From the NCBI GenBank assembly GCA_016711125.1, contig JADJTQ010000012.1, positions 1 to 64,000 of the forward strand: a stretch of DNA of 64,000 nucleotides, in the 5' to 3' direction. This DNA is from Saprospiraceae bacterium (GTDB lineage: Bacteria > Bacteroidota > Bacteroidia > Chitinophagales > Saprospiraceae). A program made the translations under genes and the position numbers. The first letter of the stretch is position 1; every line of letters starts with the position of its first letter. This document shows positions 39,847-50,309 of this stretch, piece by piece. A model generated the notes under the pieces. That model searched no databases and was not told where the DNA came from. It saw only the letters and a program-made list of their open reading frames with translations.

Positions 39847-40594
39847 AGTCGTAGTAAGGAGATGATTTTTTTGATATTTGATGAAGATGCTCCAGTCAAT
39901 TATAATAGAGAAGAACGTTGCAACCTTGGGTAAAATGTTCTAATGAAGCGATTATTTCAATTTGTAAGTTAGCCGTTCATGGATCGTTAGATTACTCCAC
40001 CATAATCAGCAAGTGGTAATCAACAAGTGGTAATCAAAGTGGACTCCTGTTTCAAGTGCAGATTGGCTTTGGGTCTACGTCATGCACGCGACTAATTCCC
40101 GTAGCTGAGTCTGAGGATCTATGTCCATTAAACAAGACCGGATGATCGGTTGTACTTAGAAGAGCATTTCAAAATGCTATGATTTCATTTAAGAATTGGA
40201 AATTTTTATATTCTGATACTTCCTGGATAATTAATTCATCATACTCTGTCAAATGTCGGATGCAGTAAGTGCTAAAGGCAACAGGGGCGCATAGAAGCTG
40301 AGACAAAAGGATATAGATCTTATTATATTAATGCTTGGCTGATGAGAAAGGAGGCGCGCTATCAGATTGTGAAGAATTGCGTGTCGATTCGAGCCACACT
40401 AGGAAAGATGCCGCTTTTCGGTCATCGATAGCGTTTGCCTACTCTGCGACCTTGTTTCCAGGGTCAATCTTTTAGGCTATTGAGAAAAGCCGGCCCGAAC
40501 TACTTCTGTCGGATTGCCAGAACGAACAAATAATTACCTGGAATTTAACTCGACCTCAGGCCGACGTTTTGAACACAGGCATATTCTAAAGACA
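39847..40594. other. Gene-poor stretch
   Basis: About 750 bases with no long frame. Near 40320-40440 short protein-like text appears (INAWLMRKEARYQIVKN), faintly like text at 2370, but no family can be named. Confidence 0.35.
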
Positions 40595-40626
40595 AAAAGG
40601 TCAGCCTGATATCAGACTGACCTTTT
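40595..40626 (-). terminator. Terminator of S74/T9SS paralogue
   Basis: Near-perfect 16-bp palindrome AAAAGGTCAGCCTGAT / ATCAGACTGACCTTTT, 26 bases past the stop of the minus-strand gene. It has A and T runs on both sides, so it could act in both directions. Confidence 0.85.
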
Positions 40627-40651
40627 GTAAAGTCTATTTTTTTAGAACTAA

Positions 40652-41893
40652 CTAGTTAGCTAGAACCATTTTCTTAGTAGCAACCGGAGCATTATCTACA
40701 ACCAGTTGATAAGAATAAGTACCAGGCGGTAGATCTTCAACATTTACTGTTAGACGGCCTTCGCCGATATGATCAATAGAAACGGTTTTAATCATTTTAC
40801 CATTGATATTAAAGATGTTGATCTGAGCAGACGTTGCTGATGCAGGTACAACATAATCGATGCTGGTAAAGCCATTGAATGGATTCGGTACGTTCTGCTC
40901 AACCGAAGCTAAATCTCGTCCTACCAAGGTAACCTGTGACTGATTCTTAATAACGTTAGCTGCAGATCCGGAGATAATTCCATCCATGCGAGCCTCCATT
41001 TCGGCGAATTTTTCTTCTAAAACCAAAATTCGACCTTCTTTTTCTTCAATGATCTTCTGCTGTTCTTTAACTGAATTTATCAGCATATAAGTAAGTGCAT
41101 TAGGATCAAATTGTAAGTAGTTTTCAGTTCTAAGGGTGCCTCTATCACTTTCAATACTTCGGTCGGTCTTGTTAGCCACCTCTTTAAGATCCATAACCTC
41201 CATACTAATATTTTTTACAGTGTACGGAGCAACTTCTTGCATATCCTGAGCAAGAATGCCTACATATTCAGTCTCAGTATCTTGAATACCACCCTTTCCA
41301 TTATAGCGGAATGTGATTGGATTGATCTTCATGATTTCCGCTAAGCCATCTTTATATTCGGAAATGTCTTTCTTCATGGTCTCATCAGAAAAGACTGCCC
41401 AGCTTCCTCCACCTGTTTTGTTGGCAGTACCATTTACCGACAAAAGATTTGTTGGGCTAGCAGTTCCAATTCCGATGTTACCTCCACTCGTGACCGTCAT
41501 TCTTTGAGTGATGCTACCAGCGTTGGGTCTGGTCCAGAATTCCAGGGAACCACCGTTTCCTGCGTGATTTTCAATTCTAGAGGCAACTGAAGCAGTTGCA
41601 CCTGCATCGCCGTCACCGAAATTCATCCTGCTATAGTTATTATTAGTCTGGTTCGAATTACTGAGATACAGTGAGGAATATGTACTTGTAAAATCGATTG
41701 CTGACGCAGGACCATCCGCGTAGATAGCCTGATTTGCTTCATTAAGTGCTCTTACCACGTGGATTTGCCCAAGCGGAGTGGTAATACCAGTATTCACACC
41801 CAGTACGGATTTACCACTTGAATAAACTTTAACTTGCGCATAAGCAGCTACCATGCATATGCTCATTACCATTGTAAAAATTATCTTTTTCAT
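40652..41893 (-). CDS. Secreted protein with S74 chaperone domain and T9SS sorting tail
   Basis: From the ATG at 41893 (413 residues), chosen because it opens the signal peptide MKKIIFTMVMSICMVAAYA-Q; the frame extends six codons further. The N-terminal 170 residues align with the paralogue at 16967 (YSRMNFGDGDAGATASVASRI, LLSVNGTANKTGGGSWAVFSD). The S74 domain follows (MKKDISEYKDGLAEIMKINP, YVGILAQDMQEVAPYTV), then a coiled coil (EEKEGRILVLEEKFAEME), and a type A T9SS tail (VEQNVPNPFNGFTS ... LPPGTYSYQLVVDNAPVATK). It lacks the first 170 residues of the paralogue, so the head is shorter. A probable surface fibre. Confidence 0.9.
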   Translation of the reverse strand: MKKIIFTMVMSICMVAAYAQVKVYSSGKSVLGVNTGITTPLGQIHVVRALNEANQAIYADGPASAIDFTSTYSSLYLSNSNQTNNNYSRMNFGDGDAGATASVASRIENHAGNGGSLEFWTRPNAGSITQRMTVTSGGNIGIGTASPTNLLSVNGTANKTGGGSWAVFSDETMKKDISEYKDGLAEIMKINPITFRYNGKGGIQDTETEYVGILAQDMQEVAPYTVKNISMEVMDLKEVANKTDRSIESDRGTLRTENYLQFDPNALTYMLINSVKEQQKIIEEKEGRILVLEEKFAEMEARMDGIISGSAANVIKNQSQVTLVGRDLASVEQNVPNPFNGFTSIDYVVPASATSAQINIFNINGKMIKTVSIDHIGEGRLTVNVEDLPPGTYSYQLVVDNAPVATKKMVLAN

Positions 41894-42213
41894 ATTCGAT
41901 TCTTTTAACATTTTAAAAATTTAGTTTTAGGATTCTTTTGAATAAACTGTTAGTTATTTAAATTTTTGTCGATTCTCTGATCTTTAGCAAGTACTTGTTT
42001 TTTATCAGTTTGCAGTTTTCTTGCCTTTGTTACCTTCTATGCTGTAAATATAACACTTCTTATCTTTTTGCGCACTCACCCTTTAGGGTGATTTTGCCCT
42101 CTGGCTGGGTAGTTTTCTGTGGTTTTGTTGATTACTCATGGAAGATACATTTTTTTTTATTAGCTGGTTATATCTGGGTTAATAAAACCTCTCTTTTACA
42201 TAGTGGCGGCTTT
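41894..42213. other. Upstream region with a hairpin
   Basis: About 320 bases between two minus-strand genes. The palindrome TCACCCTTTAGGGTGA (42076-42091) stands alone and could be an operator or hairpin. No gene seen. Confidence 0.4.
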
Positions 42214-43661
42214 TTAGGGGTCGCAACCGGTTGATCTGATCTCAAAAGTGATGCCACTTGGTACGGTGAAGGCACTCGTAATTTGCACAACCGGAGCATT
42301 ATACATCGTTGTAGCAGATAGATTGATGGTGCCACTGGTGGCAATCAGGTTATCAGCTTCTTTAGTGCCGGTTGCTGAACCAGGGGTTACGGTCAGATTA
42401 CTCACGCAATTTCCACCACCACCTCCTGAACCACAAGCTCCCATACAACTATAACTTCCCAGATTGGCATTTATCGCAGTCTGTGATGCCGGAGACCAGG
42501 TTGTAGCCGCACCATCAACTGCCGGTGCCATGATATAAGGAGACCCATTGGCATCATGATTCGCCCCAAAGTTGTGACCGGTCTCATGACCAATCAGTAC
42601 CCGCAATTGTTGAAGATTGGAGGTGAAATGTTGATTAGCGCTGTAACGAAACATGGTGTTGCATATCGAGCTGATCCAGGCTATACCAATGGTGCTGCCA
42701 GTGAAATCTCGATTGGACCATATTTCTCCTACATCATGGTTTACTCCAAAACCGTTAGAACCACTACAATTCAGCTGAGTACTTGAACCGGTCCCCGCCC
42801 AGCAGCAATAGGAATCCAATAGGACACCCGGATCCGTACTGGTGGACCAGCCTGCCTGACCGGAGCTTGTTTCAACATAGGTAGTCTTAACCTTGAACTG
42901 CACATTATATATGCCATAGTTCGGAGCCATCACATTCTTGATATCCAGCAGATGCTGGGCAAGTGCTTGGACGTTACTACCATACTTAGTATACATGGAG
43001 TAGTCTGCGGCAATCGCTACTTCCGCCTCCTTGCAAGCTGCCGACCTGGAATGGTCTGCCTCCTCCGGAGTGTAGGATTCATCACCTCCCATCTCTATGG
43101 TATCGGTGGTGCCACACGAACGTTCCTGTGTTTCGATAACGTCTTGTGAACTGTACAATAACGATGCTGCGTGACCCAAGACTCCAAAATCGCTTACTGG
43201 TTGTAGAAACCATTCGGTGCCGTTCACATCGGTCATGAAGCCGGTAATATAGGTCGGGGTGATGGATAACCGTACTTCGCGTGATGGATCATCCAGATTC
43301 CAGCCCCGGTAAGTGTAGGATGGCCCCGGGTCGAGGTGGACAACGCCACTATCAGTGCTCACCTGCAGGGTGTAATCTTCAGCCCTGATATCATCGGGAT
43401 ATATGAATATGTTAAACGTTTTATCTCCTAGTGTCCACTCCATCTCATTATCAAAGGAAGAAGAGGTCACTTGCAGGAGTACCTCCCGGGATTCAATTGC
43501 AATGCCTGGTACTTGCTAAACTGCAAACCTAAGTTTGAATCATCAGGTAATGTAGTAGGTCCGGCCTTCACTGTAATTCGGTCCATGATTTGAGAATAGC
43601 CATCCTCATTGGTTAATGCTAAACAAATTAGTATGGTGATACAGGATAAAAGTCTCATCAA
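42214..43661 (-). CDS. Secreted reprolysin-like zinc metalloprotease, one frameshift
   Basis: The N-terminal piece (43467-43661) has a signal peptide (MMRLLSCITILICLALTNEDGYS-Q) and runs to LQLNPG. Adding one G to the GGG near 43485 joins it to EVLLQVTSSSFDNEMEW and the long frame. The catalytic domain begins near residue 170 (CKEAEVAIAADYSMYTKYG) and holds HETGHNFGANHD, the HExxHxxGxxH zinc site of M12B metalloproteases, with IMAPAVDG as Met-turn. The C-terminus is a glycine linker and an immunoglobulin-like segment (SATGTKEADNLIATSGTINL), ending without a T9SS tail I recognise. Extracellular proteolysis is the expected role. Restored length is about 480 residues. Confidence 0.85.
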
Positions 43662-44382
43662 TAACCCTCCAAGGTTTTAGGGAAACTCATGGCTTAAAGC
43701 AAACATGTCTAAAGCATCTAAACGGGGGAATACCGTTTGCTAGACAGACTTTAAGAATGAGCCACCAATATTTATGCCAAACAAAATATTAGCAGTGAAT
43801 TGTGTTCGGTCGCTAAATTGCCTTGGTGTTGTTCGATGAAATTTGTCAGAAAAGACATACATAAAACGGCGGTCCATGGAGAATAGTGTATGAGTTGGAA
43901 AAAAAAGTAGTTTTATTTGGCTGGAATTTGCCCGATTGAGCCGTTGTTGCAGGTCTCTGATCGTCTTTTGAGTGGTGATTTGTGACTTGGTTGTTTACTG
44001 TATTTGGGCAAAAAGCTCCTTATTGGCCGTGATCAATACGGGAATCAGCCCCAGATATTCGACAGCAAGCACCTCCCCTTGAGGATTTATTTCCGTTTGA
44101 TAGAGGTATTTGTATTCGATGCCAGTGTCATACCCTTAAGTTTGTCACTATTTGATTGGGCAAAATTTAGAACGACAAAAAGAGCGATGAAACTTAACTA
44201 CAGTATTGGACTATGCCTAGAAAAACCCCATCATCTAAGCAGGACTAATGAAGTAAGTTTGTACGCTTCCCATTAATTGCTCCCAAATAGAAATCAACTA
44301 AATGATGAGCTATGAAAAATTCAAAACTCTCACAAAGTCAGATGATCACACGACTTCTGTATTTTTTTTATAAATATGTAAG
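43662..44382. other. Divergent intergenic region
   Basis: About 720 bases between two divergent genes. A 90-codon plus-strand frame (44004-44276, TTG start) has no recognisable motif. Regulatory sites for both neighbours must lie here, but I cannot point to them. Confidence 0.35.
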
Positions 44383-45798
44383 ATGATAGAATTTTCGAGA
44401 AGAAGCTTTTTGTCTGGAATGTCAATGGGCACAACCAGTCTCATGCTCCCTCATTTCTTAAGGAAACCGCTTTATTTGCAAGGAGGTGGTCCTGACAGTT
44501 TGGATTGGCAAGTAGGAATCGGTAAGCGAATAATTACGCCAACCATTTCCGTTTGGCTCGCAGGTTATGGTACACAGCGCATTGCATATGGTAAGATTCA
44601 TGACCTGTTTGTGAAAGTGTTGGCATTAAAATGTTCGAACGGGAAAATAGCTGTGTTGGCTACTACAGATAATCAGGGGATGTCCCGGACCGTCTATGAA
44701 AACATTTTCAGAAAAGTGAATCAACGGTATAATTTGGATCGCTCTGAATTCATGCTGACGTTTTCTCACAACCATTCTGGTCCCTGCTTACAGGATGATT
44801 TAGTGGATTATTATCCGAGTGATGACGCGCAAAAGGAATTGGTCAATCAATATTCCGAGTGGATGGCCGAACAGGTAGTGGAGGCAGTGGGAGAGGCATT
44901 GAGTAACTGGCAGCCGGCCCAGCTTTTCAAGGGAGAAGGGAAGTGTACATTCGCGGTAAATAGGAGAGACAATGTAGAGTCGGTGGTGCCTGATTTATTG
45001 GAGGCAGGTAAGCCTCTGGAGGGAGTAGTAGATCACTATGTGCCCGTACTCGCCATAAAAGGTCCGGGTGGAAATCTGATCAGCGTATTATTTGGTTACG
45101 CCTGTCACCCTACCACGCTTTCAATATCCACATGGAGCGGTGATTACCCGGGTTTTGCTCAAATCGATATTGAATCCGCTCATCCAGGTACTGCGGCTAT
45201 GTTTTTCAATGCATGCGGAGGGGACCAGAATCCGATTCCCAGGAGGACCGTTGCTCTTTGCGAAAAATATGGCAAGCAACTAGCTCAATCGGTGGAAGAA
45301 GTTTTAGCGGGGCAGATGGAACCGATAAGATCCGACATAAAAACGGCATTTGAATATGTGCCTTTGGAGTATCTAGAATTGGTGACCGAGGAAAAGCTTA
45401 AGCCTATTGCGACGGGATCCGATACACTGCATGCTCGTTGGGCCACACGCATGCTAAAGAAGCTGGAAGATGGTGTAAAATTCCAAAATAGCCATCCCTA
45501 TCCAGTTCAGGCCTGGCAATTGGGCAAAGAATTATTGTTTCTGGGAATAGGAGGGGAAGCGGTCGTTGACTACTCCTTACGATTTAAATCCGAATATAAT
45601 AACCAGACTACTTGGGTCTGTGGATATGCCAATGAGATGGTTGCATATATCCCCTCCAGAAGAATATGGGAGGAGGGAGGTTATGAAGGAGGACCTCATT
45701 TGGACGAATACGGTCATCCCGCATGGAGATGGGCTGGGGATGTAGAGGACCGAATTAGTGAGACAGTGAGAAAAGTCGTAGAAAAGGTGCAATTCTAA
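44383..45798 (+). CDS. Neutral/alkaline non-lysosomal ceramidase family protein, Tat signal
   Basis: A complete 471-residue protein. The N-terminus (FSRRSFLSGMSMGTTSLMLP) is a twin-arginine leader. The rest matches the N-terminal catalytic domain of neutral ceramidases: VGIGKRIITPTISVWLAGYG, LTFSHNHSGPCL, LFGYACHPTTLSI (zinc-ligand His region), FFNACGGDQNP, and LGIGGEAVVDYSLRFK. The C-terminal Ig-like domain of the classical enzymes is absent, as in many Bacteroidota homologues annotated only at family level. It may hydrolyse an amide-linked lipid or another N-acyl substrate after export; ceramide itself is not proven. No operon partner is visible. Confidence 0.85.
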   Translation: MIEFSRRSFLSGMSMGTTSLMLPHFLRKPLYLQGGGPDSLDWQVGIGKRIITPTISVWLAGYGTQRIAYGKIHDLFVKVLALKCSNGKIAVLATTDNQGMSRTVYENIFRKVNQRYNLDRSEFMLTFSHNHSGPCLQDDLVDYYPSDDAQKELVNQYSEWMAEQVVEAVGEALSNWQPAQLFKGEGKCTFAVNRRDNVESVVPDLLEAGKPLEGVVDHYVPVLAIKGPGGNLISVLFGYACHPTTLSISTWSGDYPGFAQIDIESAHPGTAAMFFNACGGDQNPIPRRTVALCEKYGKQLAQSVEEVLAGQMEPIRSDIKTAFEYVPLEYLELVTEEKLKPIATGSDTLHARWATRMLKKLEDGVKFQNSHPYPVQAWQLGKELLFLGIGGEAVVDYSLRFKSEYNNQTTWVCGYANEMVAYIPSRRIWEEGGYEGGPHLDEYGHPAWRWAGDVEDRISETVRKVVEKVQF

Positions 45799-46141
45799 TG
45801 ACCTGTTTGCTGTACTAAAAGATAATTATTGAAAAATAGATTCGAAGTGTCGAGTGGTATAGCTTTCTGCGGGCATCATGGATTGCATGATTGGTATCTC
45901 ACGGCAAATTTCGATGCCTGCGTTGAACTAGAAAAAGCGGTCGAACTACGGCTGTGAACGGCCAATTTATCGCGGTGTCAAATGAGAAAGCAAACTTGGT
46001 GCATACATGATAAAAATTGAGTTTTAGTAATCGGTGAGATTATTGCAAAAGGTGCGAGACACTTGGATACAGGAGACGTTGGTCGTAGTTTTTGGGGAGC
46101 CCAAAAAGGTACGTCTAATAGCAGAAATGCCTTCGCTTTTG
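45799..46141. other. Intergenic, no gene supported
   Basis: About 340 bases between converging genes. Short protein-like fragments (GEIIAKGARHLDTGDV) but no family recognised. Confidence 0.35.
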
Positions 46142-47418
46142 TTATTTTTCACGAACAACCTCCTTGGATCCGGTTATTTTATTATCTGAGGCAGTAATAT
46201 TTGAAGATCCCTTACCAATAAAAATTGCTGTTGATTGATTTCCTTTGCCAAAAGAGCGAATGGTGTTATTGGTAATGACAATATCATGTGTTTCTCCACC
46301 AATATGGAAACCACTTGACTCCTCCTTCATTCCATTGTTTTCAATTATATTATTGGTAAAAGTGTTCCTGTGACCACTATTTTGCTCAGTTTCATCGCGG
46401 AAAAGAACGCCTGGAAAGCATTTTCGTAGACATGATTATTTTCAAAAATGTTATCGGTATCCTGATGCCCAATTGAAATTCCATTATCACCGTTTGCATA
46501 AACCTTATTATTTCTGAAAATTCCATTTTGCACTCGCCAGCATAAAAATATTCCATCCTGACTGTTATGATGACTAACACAATTTTCAACGGTCGAATGG
46601 TCAGACCCTGTGCCGGGATGAAACCCAAGGCCATTCCCATTTGATGCTTCACATCCCTTCATGGTAATCATTTCAGTAATCTGCCAGCTAAAGGAGTCTC
46701 CATTGAACTCATTAACCTTAACATTCTCCACCAGGCAGTTCTTGGATTTGTGGATATAAATTCCACCTCCACGGCATCCGTTGATATAGTCGTTTGTCAT
46801 CTTATTGCCCGCTACAACCAGATCAGCAATTTTAACATTCTCAACCCCTACCGCTTCAATAATCGAACAACCATTCGTAACTGTCCCATTCAAAGAAGAC
46901 AAATAATCATAATTAGTAGCATTGTCGAAATAGATAACATTGTCTTCAAGATCCGTTATTATGGCTGTGGTAACATCCCATCCCTGATTATGCTCATCGT
47001 CATAAAACTGGATTCCCATTCCCTTTTTAAAACCACTGACATCCTTCAGCACCGCTTTTAACATTCCCCAATCGGCATCAACAATAAAACTGGTTTTAAA
47101 ACCATCACATTTCTGCAATATGGTTGTTTCCCCCGATCCGATCAGAGAGGTATTGTCTGAGAGACGGATAGGACCACTGACTATATAAACACCAGGATTA
47201 AGTTTCACCGTACCACCTCCTCTTGTTTTTATTGCATCTATGGCTATCTGAATCGATTCTGAGGTAAACCCGGAAATATCGGCATTGGGACCTCCCACTG
47301 TGATACTCTGCTCACCATGTTTCACATCTACCAATCCTATGACCTGGCTATAGAGATCTGAATTTACTGAAAGACAAATAGAGATCAGGCTAAATACACC
47401 AATTAATTTTTGCTTCAT
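46142..47418 (-). CDS. Secreted right-handed parallel beta-helix protein, one frameshift
   Basis: The start at 47418 opens a signal peptide (MKQKLIGVFSLISICLSVNSDLYS-Q). IQIAIDAIKTRGGGTVKLNPGVYIV is the usual N-cap of pectate-lyase-like proteins. About eight NosD/PbH1 coils follow (ENVKIADLVVAGNKM, NCLVENVKVNEFNGD, NGIFRNNKVYANGDNGIS, DNIFENNHVYENAF). A one-base loss near 46410 ends the long frame. The restored frame continues LFRDETEQNSGHRNTFTNNI and joins 46142-46330 (IVITNNTIRSFGKG). The protein is about 425 residues. The fold implies polysaccharide binding or cleavage, but catalytic residues cannot be assigned. Confidence 0.8.
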
Positions 47419-47654
47419 TTTTCGTCCCATCTTATATAATTTAGTAAAAGGCATCCGTCAAAATTATCCTTTTGTTGCTGTTGATACTAAACATAATACA
47501 AGATGTCAGACAAACCAAATTTTATCTCTTCGATTTTCAGGTCTCATAAAAGCTTTACGTTACGAAACGACTATTCTCAAAAACGCACCAATGCCATGGC
47601 ACAACTTTCAGTAGAATATCATATATAAATATGGCACAATTTGCACTATACTAT
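47419..47654. other. Intergenic, edge of the tRNA-Leu island
   Basis: AT-rich leader of the beta-helix gene. No further feature is supported. Confidence 0.4.
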
Positions 47655-47796
47655 CAAAGAAGGGTGAAAGGCTGGATGATAACTTCGGATCATGTCTACG
47701 TATACGTTCAACCAGATTATTGGTCATGCCGACATAGATAAACTTGTGTTCACAACTAATTAGTGCGTATGCAAAATTCACCTGGAGAGAAGTTAA
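47655..47796 (-). pseudogene. GIY-YIG endonuclease remnant (copy 1)
   Basis: The minus strand reads NFAYALISCEHKFIYVGMTNNLVERIRRHD and then breaks off. This is the N-terminal GIY-YIG strand-helix region of the gene at 49556-49868, with the rest missing. It starts within about 25 bases of a degenerate tRNA-Leu 3' end at 47800-47824, as the other copies do. Confidence 0.8.
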
Positions 47797-47799
47797 AAG

Positions 47800-47824
47800 T
47801 ACCCGGAGCTGGAGTTTAATCGAA
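47800..47824 (-). repeat. Degenerate tRNA-Leu 3'-end repeat (A)
   Basis: TACCCGGagctGGagttTAATCGAA resembles the last bases of the tRNA-Leu at 60080. It marks the left limit of the 1.7-kb duplicated segment; the same spot in the second copy is at 58420. Confidence 0.65.
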
Positions 47825-48046
47825 CACCTGATGTGGTTTTGTTAAGTAATTCTTATCTGACAGCAAGACTCTCCACATCCCGGATTAGGGTCGGATTAGG
47901 GGGAATACGGGAAATTATCTAACTGATTGCCAGGCTCAACCTACATACAGGATCAACGCGGACCAGGTCACATCTGAAGTCGTAAGTTTCTCTTTAGGTA
48001 TTTCCTAGTCTCGTGAAGTTCTTTGGGGTCCGAAGTAAGTATTAAT

Positions 48047-49039
48047 TTACTTGAACCCCTGTACCAGATTTTTTAGTTCATCCATCTGTTGTTGGAGCTG
48101 GAGCAGTTGCATCTGGATACCTTTAATGACGGCATCTTTGGCCTCACTATGATCCAGACCTACGACTGTATTGACTCTTTGATTCCCGGGTCCGGGATGG
48201 TTCTCCCAAGCGCGTCCTACAATTCGGTGTTCTAGAGCAATACCCTCCAGAGAAACCGCTAAGCCGGTGCCATCTTCCAGGCCGCTGGCTACGATCCAAT
48301 CCCCGGATCGCACCACTCCTCTCACCCGGACTCCTACCTGACCCACGAAGCTCACCTTCTCGTAGAGATCCGAATCTTCCCCGATCTGGTTACCGAGCAC
48401 CGCCGGCCGGTCGGTGATCACCATCAATTGAGTGGCACCATTCGTTCGGCGGGTTACCTTGCCTTCGAAGACTCCTACGATATCACCCGCTTCCAGGTCT
48501 TCCTCTTCACTTAATCTGGGCAAACTTTCGGCATAGTCGGCTCCCACGCTGCCATAAGTGACTCCACCAGTTCCATTGCCTTCAATCCGGCCTATAGCAA
48601 GATCATCTCCTCTAAAAAAAGTGATGAAATTGCTTGCCACACCCGGATTAGACGTGGTACCTACTTTCAGAGCCAACACATCCGGACTTTCATCGGTATT
48701 CCGGTTGTAGATCTGGGCAATGTGACCAGCTGGTGTTGCATCCAGACCCTTTCCACCCTGGATATTTAAACTCCATCCGCCGGCATAGTATACAAAAACC
48801 CCATCGTTATCGGCAGAGCCTACATTAACCCCGTTGCCCCCGGCCAAGCTTACGAAAAACCCATCGCTCCCAGCCTCGCTTACATGAACTCCATCTTCCC
48901 CGGCATAGCGAATCTTGATGGCATCTCTGCCGACACCGATTACTGAATCAATCTGGATCTGGTTTTGACCCCTGACGAAGTTGCATACCAGGGACAAGGT
49001 CAGAAGTTTTAAAAGGCTATTCAAATTTGTGGTTTTCAT
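48047..49039 (-). CDS. Secreted repeat protein with Peptidase G2-like self-processing domain
   Basis: Start at 49039 (MKTTNLNSLLKLLTLSLVCNFVRG-Q); about 330 residues. Residues 35-85 hold five 13-residue repeats (DGVHVSEAGSDGFFVSLAG, NGVNVGSADNDGVFVYYAG), a likely beta-helical stalk. From about 165, GSVGADYAESLPRLSEEEDL, GDIVGVFEGKVTRRT, DRPAVLGNQIGED, VSFVGQVGVRVRGVVRSGDW and VASGLEDGTGLAVS follow the pattern of the G2/IMC autoprocessing domain of phage tail spikes. A short coiled coil ends the protein (MQLLQLQQQMDELKNLV). Intact here; a frameshifted duplicate is at 58578-59638. The domain call rests on recalled motifs. Confidence 0.75.
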   Translation of the reverse strand: MKTTNLNSLLKLLTLSLVCNFVRGQNQIQIDSVIGVGRDAIKIRYAGEDGVHVSEAGSDGFFVSLAGGNGVNVGSADNDGVFVYYAGGWSLNIQGGKGLDATPAGHIAQIYNRNTDESPDVLALKVGTTSNPGVASNFITFFRGDDLAIGRIEGNGTGGVTYGSVGADYAESLPRLSEEEDLEAGDIVGVFEGKVTRRTNGATQLMVITDRPAVLGNQIGEDSDLYEKVSFVGQVGVRVRGVVRSGDWIVASGLEDGTGLAVSLEGIALEHRIVGRAWENHPGPGNQRVNTVVGLDHSEAKDAVIKGIQMQLLQLQQQMDELKNLVQGFK

Positions 49040-49484
49040 GGTAATTTTTTTTGTGGTCAATTTAAATTCCTAAACAAAATGGCGAATATTGATAGACAAT
49101 CTAAATCAATTTTTGGTGGTTTGCTGGATAAAGCACCACATCTGCTTATAACAATGCTTTCCTCGGCACATCTACTGGAATTGATTACAGGACAGGTACT
49201 TTAAAATTCATTTTTTTTGGAGCAGGTTCCGGCGAATCTAAATACTGAAGGCATCTCGAATACCTTTGAACATCATATCTAATTAAGGGTTGACATTCAC
49301 CGCTGGTTATGAAACAGCTGATGGGAATAATGCTTTAGTAGCCTGGAGTATTGGATTTCACTCCGACAGGGCTTGTGGTGGTTTTTCTTCAAATACAACA
49401 AAGCTTTCGTCTCTACGGGACTCTAAGGATTACGGTGCTTGAGATAGTGGGAGAGGGGTGAGATCTACCCCAAATTCCCATTAG
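49040..49484. other. Duplicated non-coding segment between S74/G2 gene and tRNA 3' end
   Basis: No gene. The whole stretch recurs at 59640-60079 with scattered one-base differences. The 50 bases next to the tRNA-like end (gcttgagatagtgggagagg...) are also found at 58371-58419. Confidence 0.7.
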
Positions 49485-49504
49485 TACCCGGGGCGGGAAT
49501 CGAA
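49485..49504 (-). repeat. Exact tRNA-Leu 3'-end repeat (B)
   Basis: tacccggggcgggaatcgaa is identical to 60080-60099, the last 20 bases of the intact tRNA-Leu (T-loop half, T-stem, acceptor strand and discriminator). After it the sequences diverge, so a junction lies within the T-loop. Confidence 0.88.
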
Positions 49505-49555
49505 TCTATCTGGCTAGCTTAAGGAGATATTCCGGTTTTGTTAAGACCGGATTTC

Positions 49556-49868
49556 TTAAGAAAAATTCTGATCCTTCAAATCACTAAGCCAGCTAGACAG
49601 GCCCGCACGACGATAAAAAACTAATCTTACGATAAGCTATAGTGTAGAGAAAAAGTTTTCCAGATCTATTCTTAAGGAAGATTTCTCGCTTCCTTGCTTC
49701 GGGTTGGTTATCTAAAATCTCAAAATACAAAAGGATTAAAGGACGATAAGGTTTCGTTGCTTTCTCATAACCAGCATTATGTCTGCGTGTCCGTTCGGCG
49801 AGATTATTAGTCATCCCAACATAGATGAATTGCCGATGACAACTAATTAGTGCATATATAAAGTGCAC
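49556..49868 (-). CDS. GIY-YIG nuclease family protein (copy 2), one frameshift
   Basis: A single-domain GIY-YIG nuclease of about 104 residues with GTG start at 49868. HFIYALISCHRQFIYVGMTNNLAERTRRHN holds the GIY and YIG strands (here YAL and YVG) and the catalytic Arg helix. REIFLKNRSGKLFLYTIAYR matches the conserved E..LK...R block. The frame stops at 49593, but removing one T from the T6 run near 49608 continues it to YRRAGLSSWLSDLKDQNFS and a stop at 49556, matching copy 3. The start lies 20 bases past a degenerate tRNA-Leu 3' end, and the gene ends about 50 bases before an exact one. Host-linked DNA cleavage or homing is inferred. Confidence 0.8.
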
Positions 49869-49887
49869 TTTGAGAAAAGTTATTTAG

Positions 49888-49912
49888 TACCCGGGGGATA
49901 CGATAATCGAAC
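49888..49912 (-). repeat. Degenerate tRNA-Leu 3'-end repeat (C)
   Basis: TACCCGGGGgatacgaTAATCGAAC: acceptor strand intact, T-stem altered. It lies directly upstream of GIY-YIG copy 2. Confidence 0.7.
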
Positions 49913-49998
49913 TTTTGCATCAAATTTCATGTCGCGGTTTTCGATCGGGGCTACGAATTTGATCACACTATTTCAAAACGAAAGCTATTGGCTATATT

Positions 49999-50199
49999 GT
50001 GAAAGTATGGTGTTCAATAGGTGTTGATATTAACATTGGTCATCCTATAGAGACCATAGATCATGATACCAATTACTGTGCCTGCTTTTTAGATTTTGCT
50101 ATGGGTTGGCTGGACAAATTTTATTCGAGTCTTGACTCTAAATTGAGAAGAGATGCGCTACTTCATTTGGTCACAAAGATAGAAATGCACATCAACTAG
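49999..50199 (+). CDS. Small hypothetical protein (66 aa)
   Basis: A GTG-started frame with protein-like text (MGWLDKFYSSLDSKLRRDALLHLV). It lies on the same strand as the toxin-antitoxin genes, 110 bases ahead of them. No family recognised; it could be the C-terminal rest of a larger lost gene. Confidence 0.3.
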   Translation: MKVWCSIGVDINIGHPIETIDHDTNYCACFLDFAMGWLDKFYSSLDSKLRRDALLHLVTKIEMHIN

Positions 50200-50309
50200 G
50201 ATCAACCGCAGTGATCATTTTCTGAGGTTGATTTTATGGATGTTGCTCAAAAAAGGTTAGAGAGATGAGATTACTCTTGGGTCATTTATTATAAATAATT
50301 AACTTAAAA

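Noticed and set aside
41995..42234. 79-codon plus-strand frame before the metalloprotease 3' end
   Set aside because: It spans an intergenic hairpin and runs antisense into the protease gene; no homology recognised.
44004..44276. 90-codon plus-strand frame upstream of the ceramidase gene
   Set aside because: TTG start, no motif; could not be supported.
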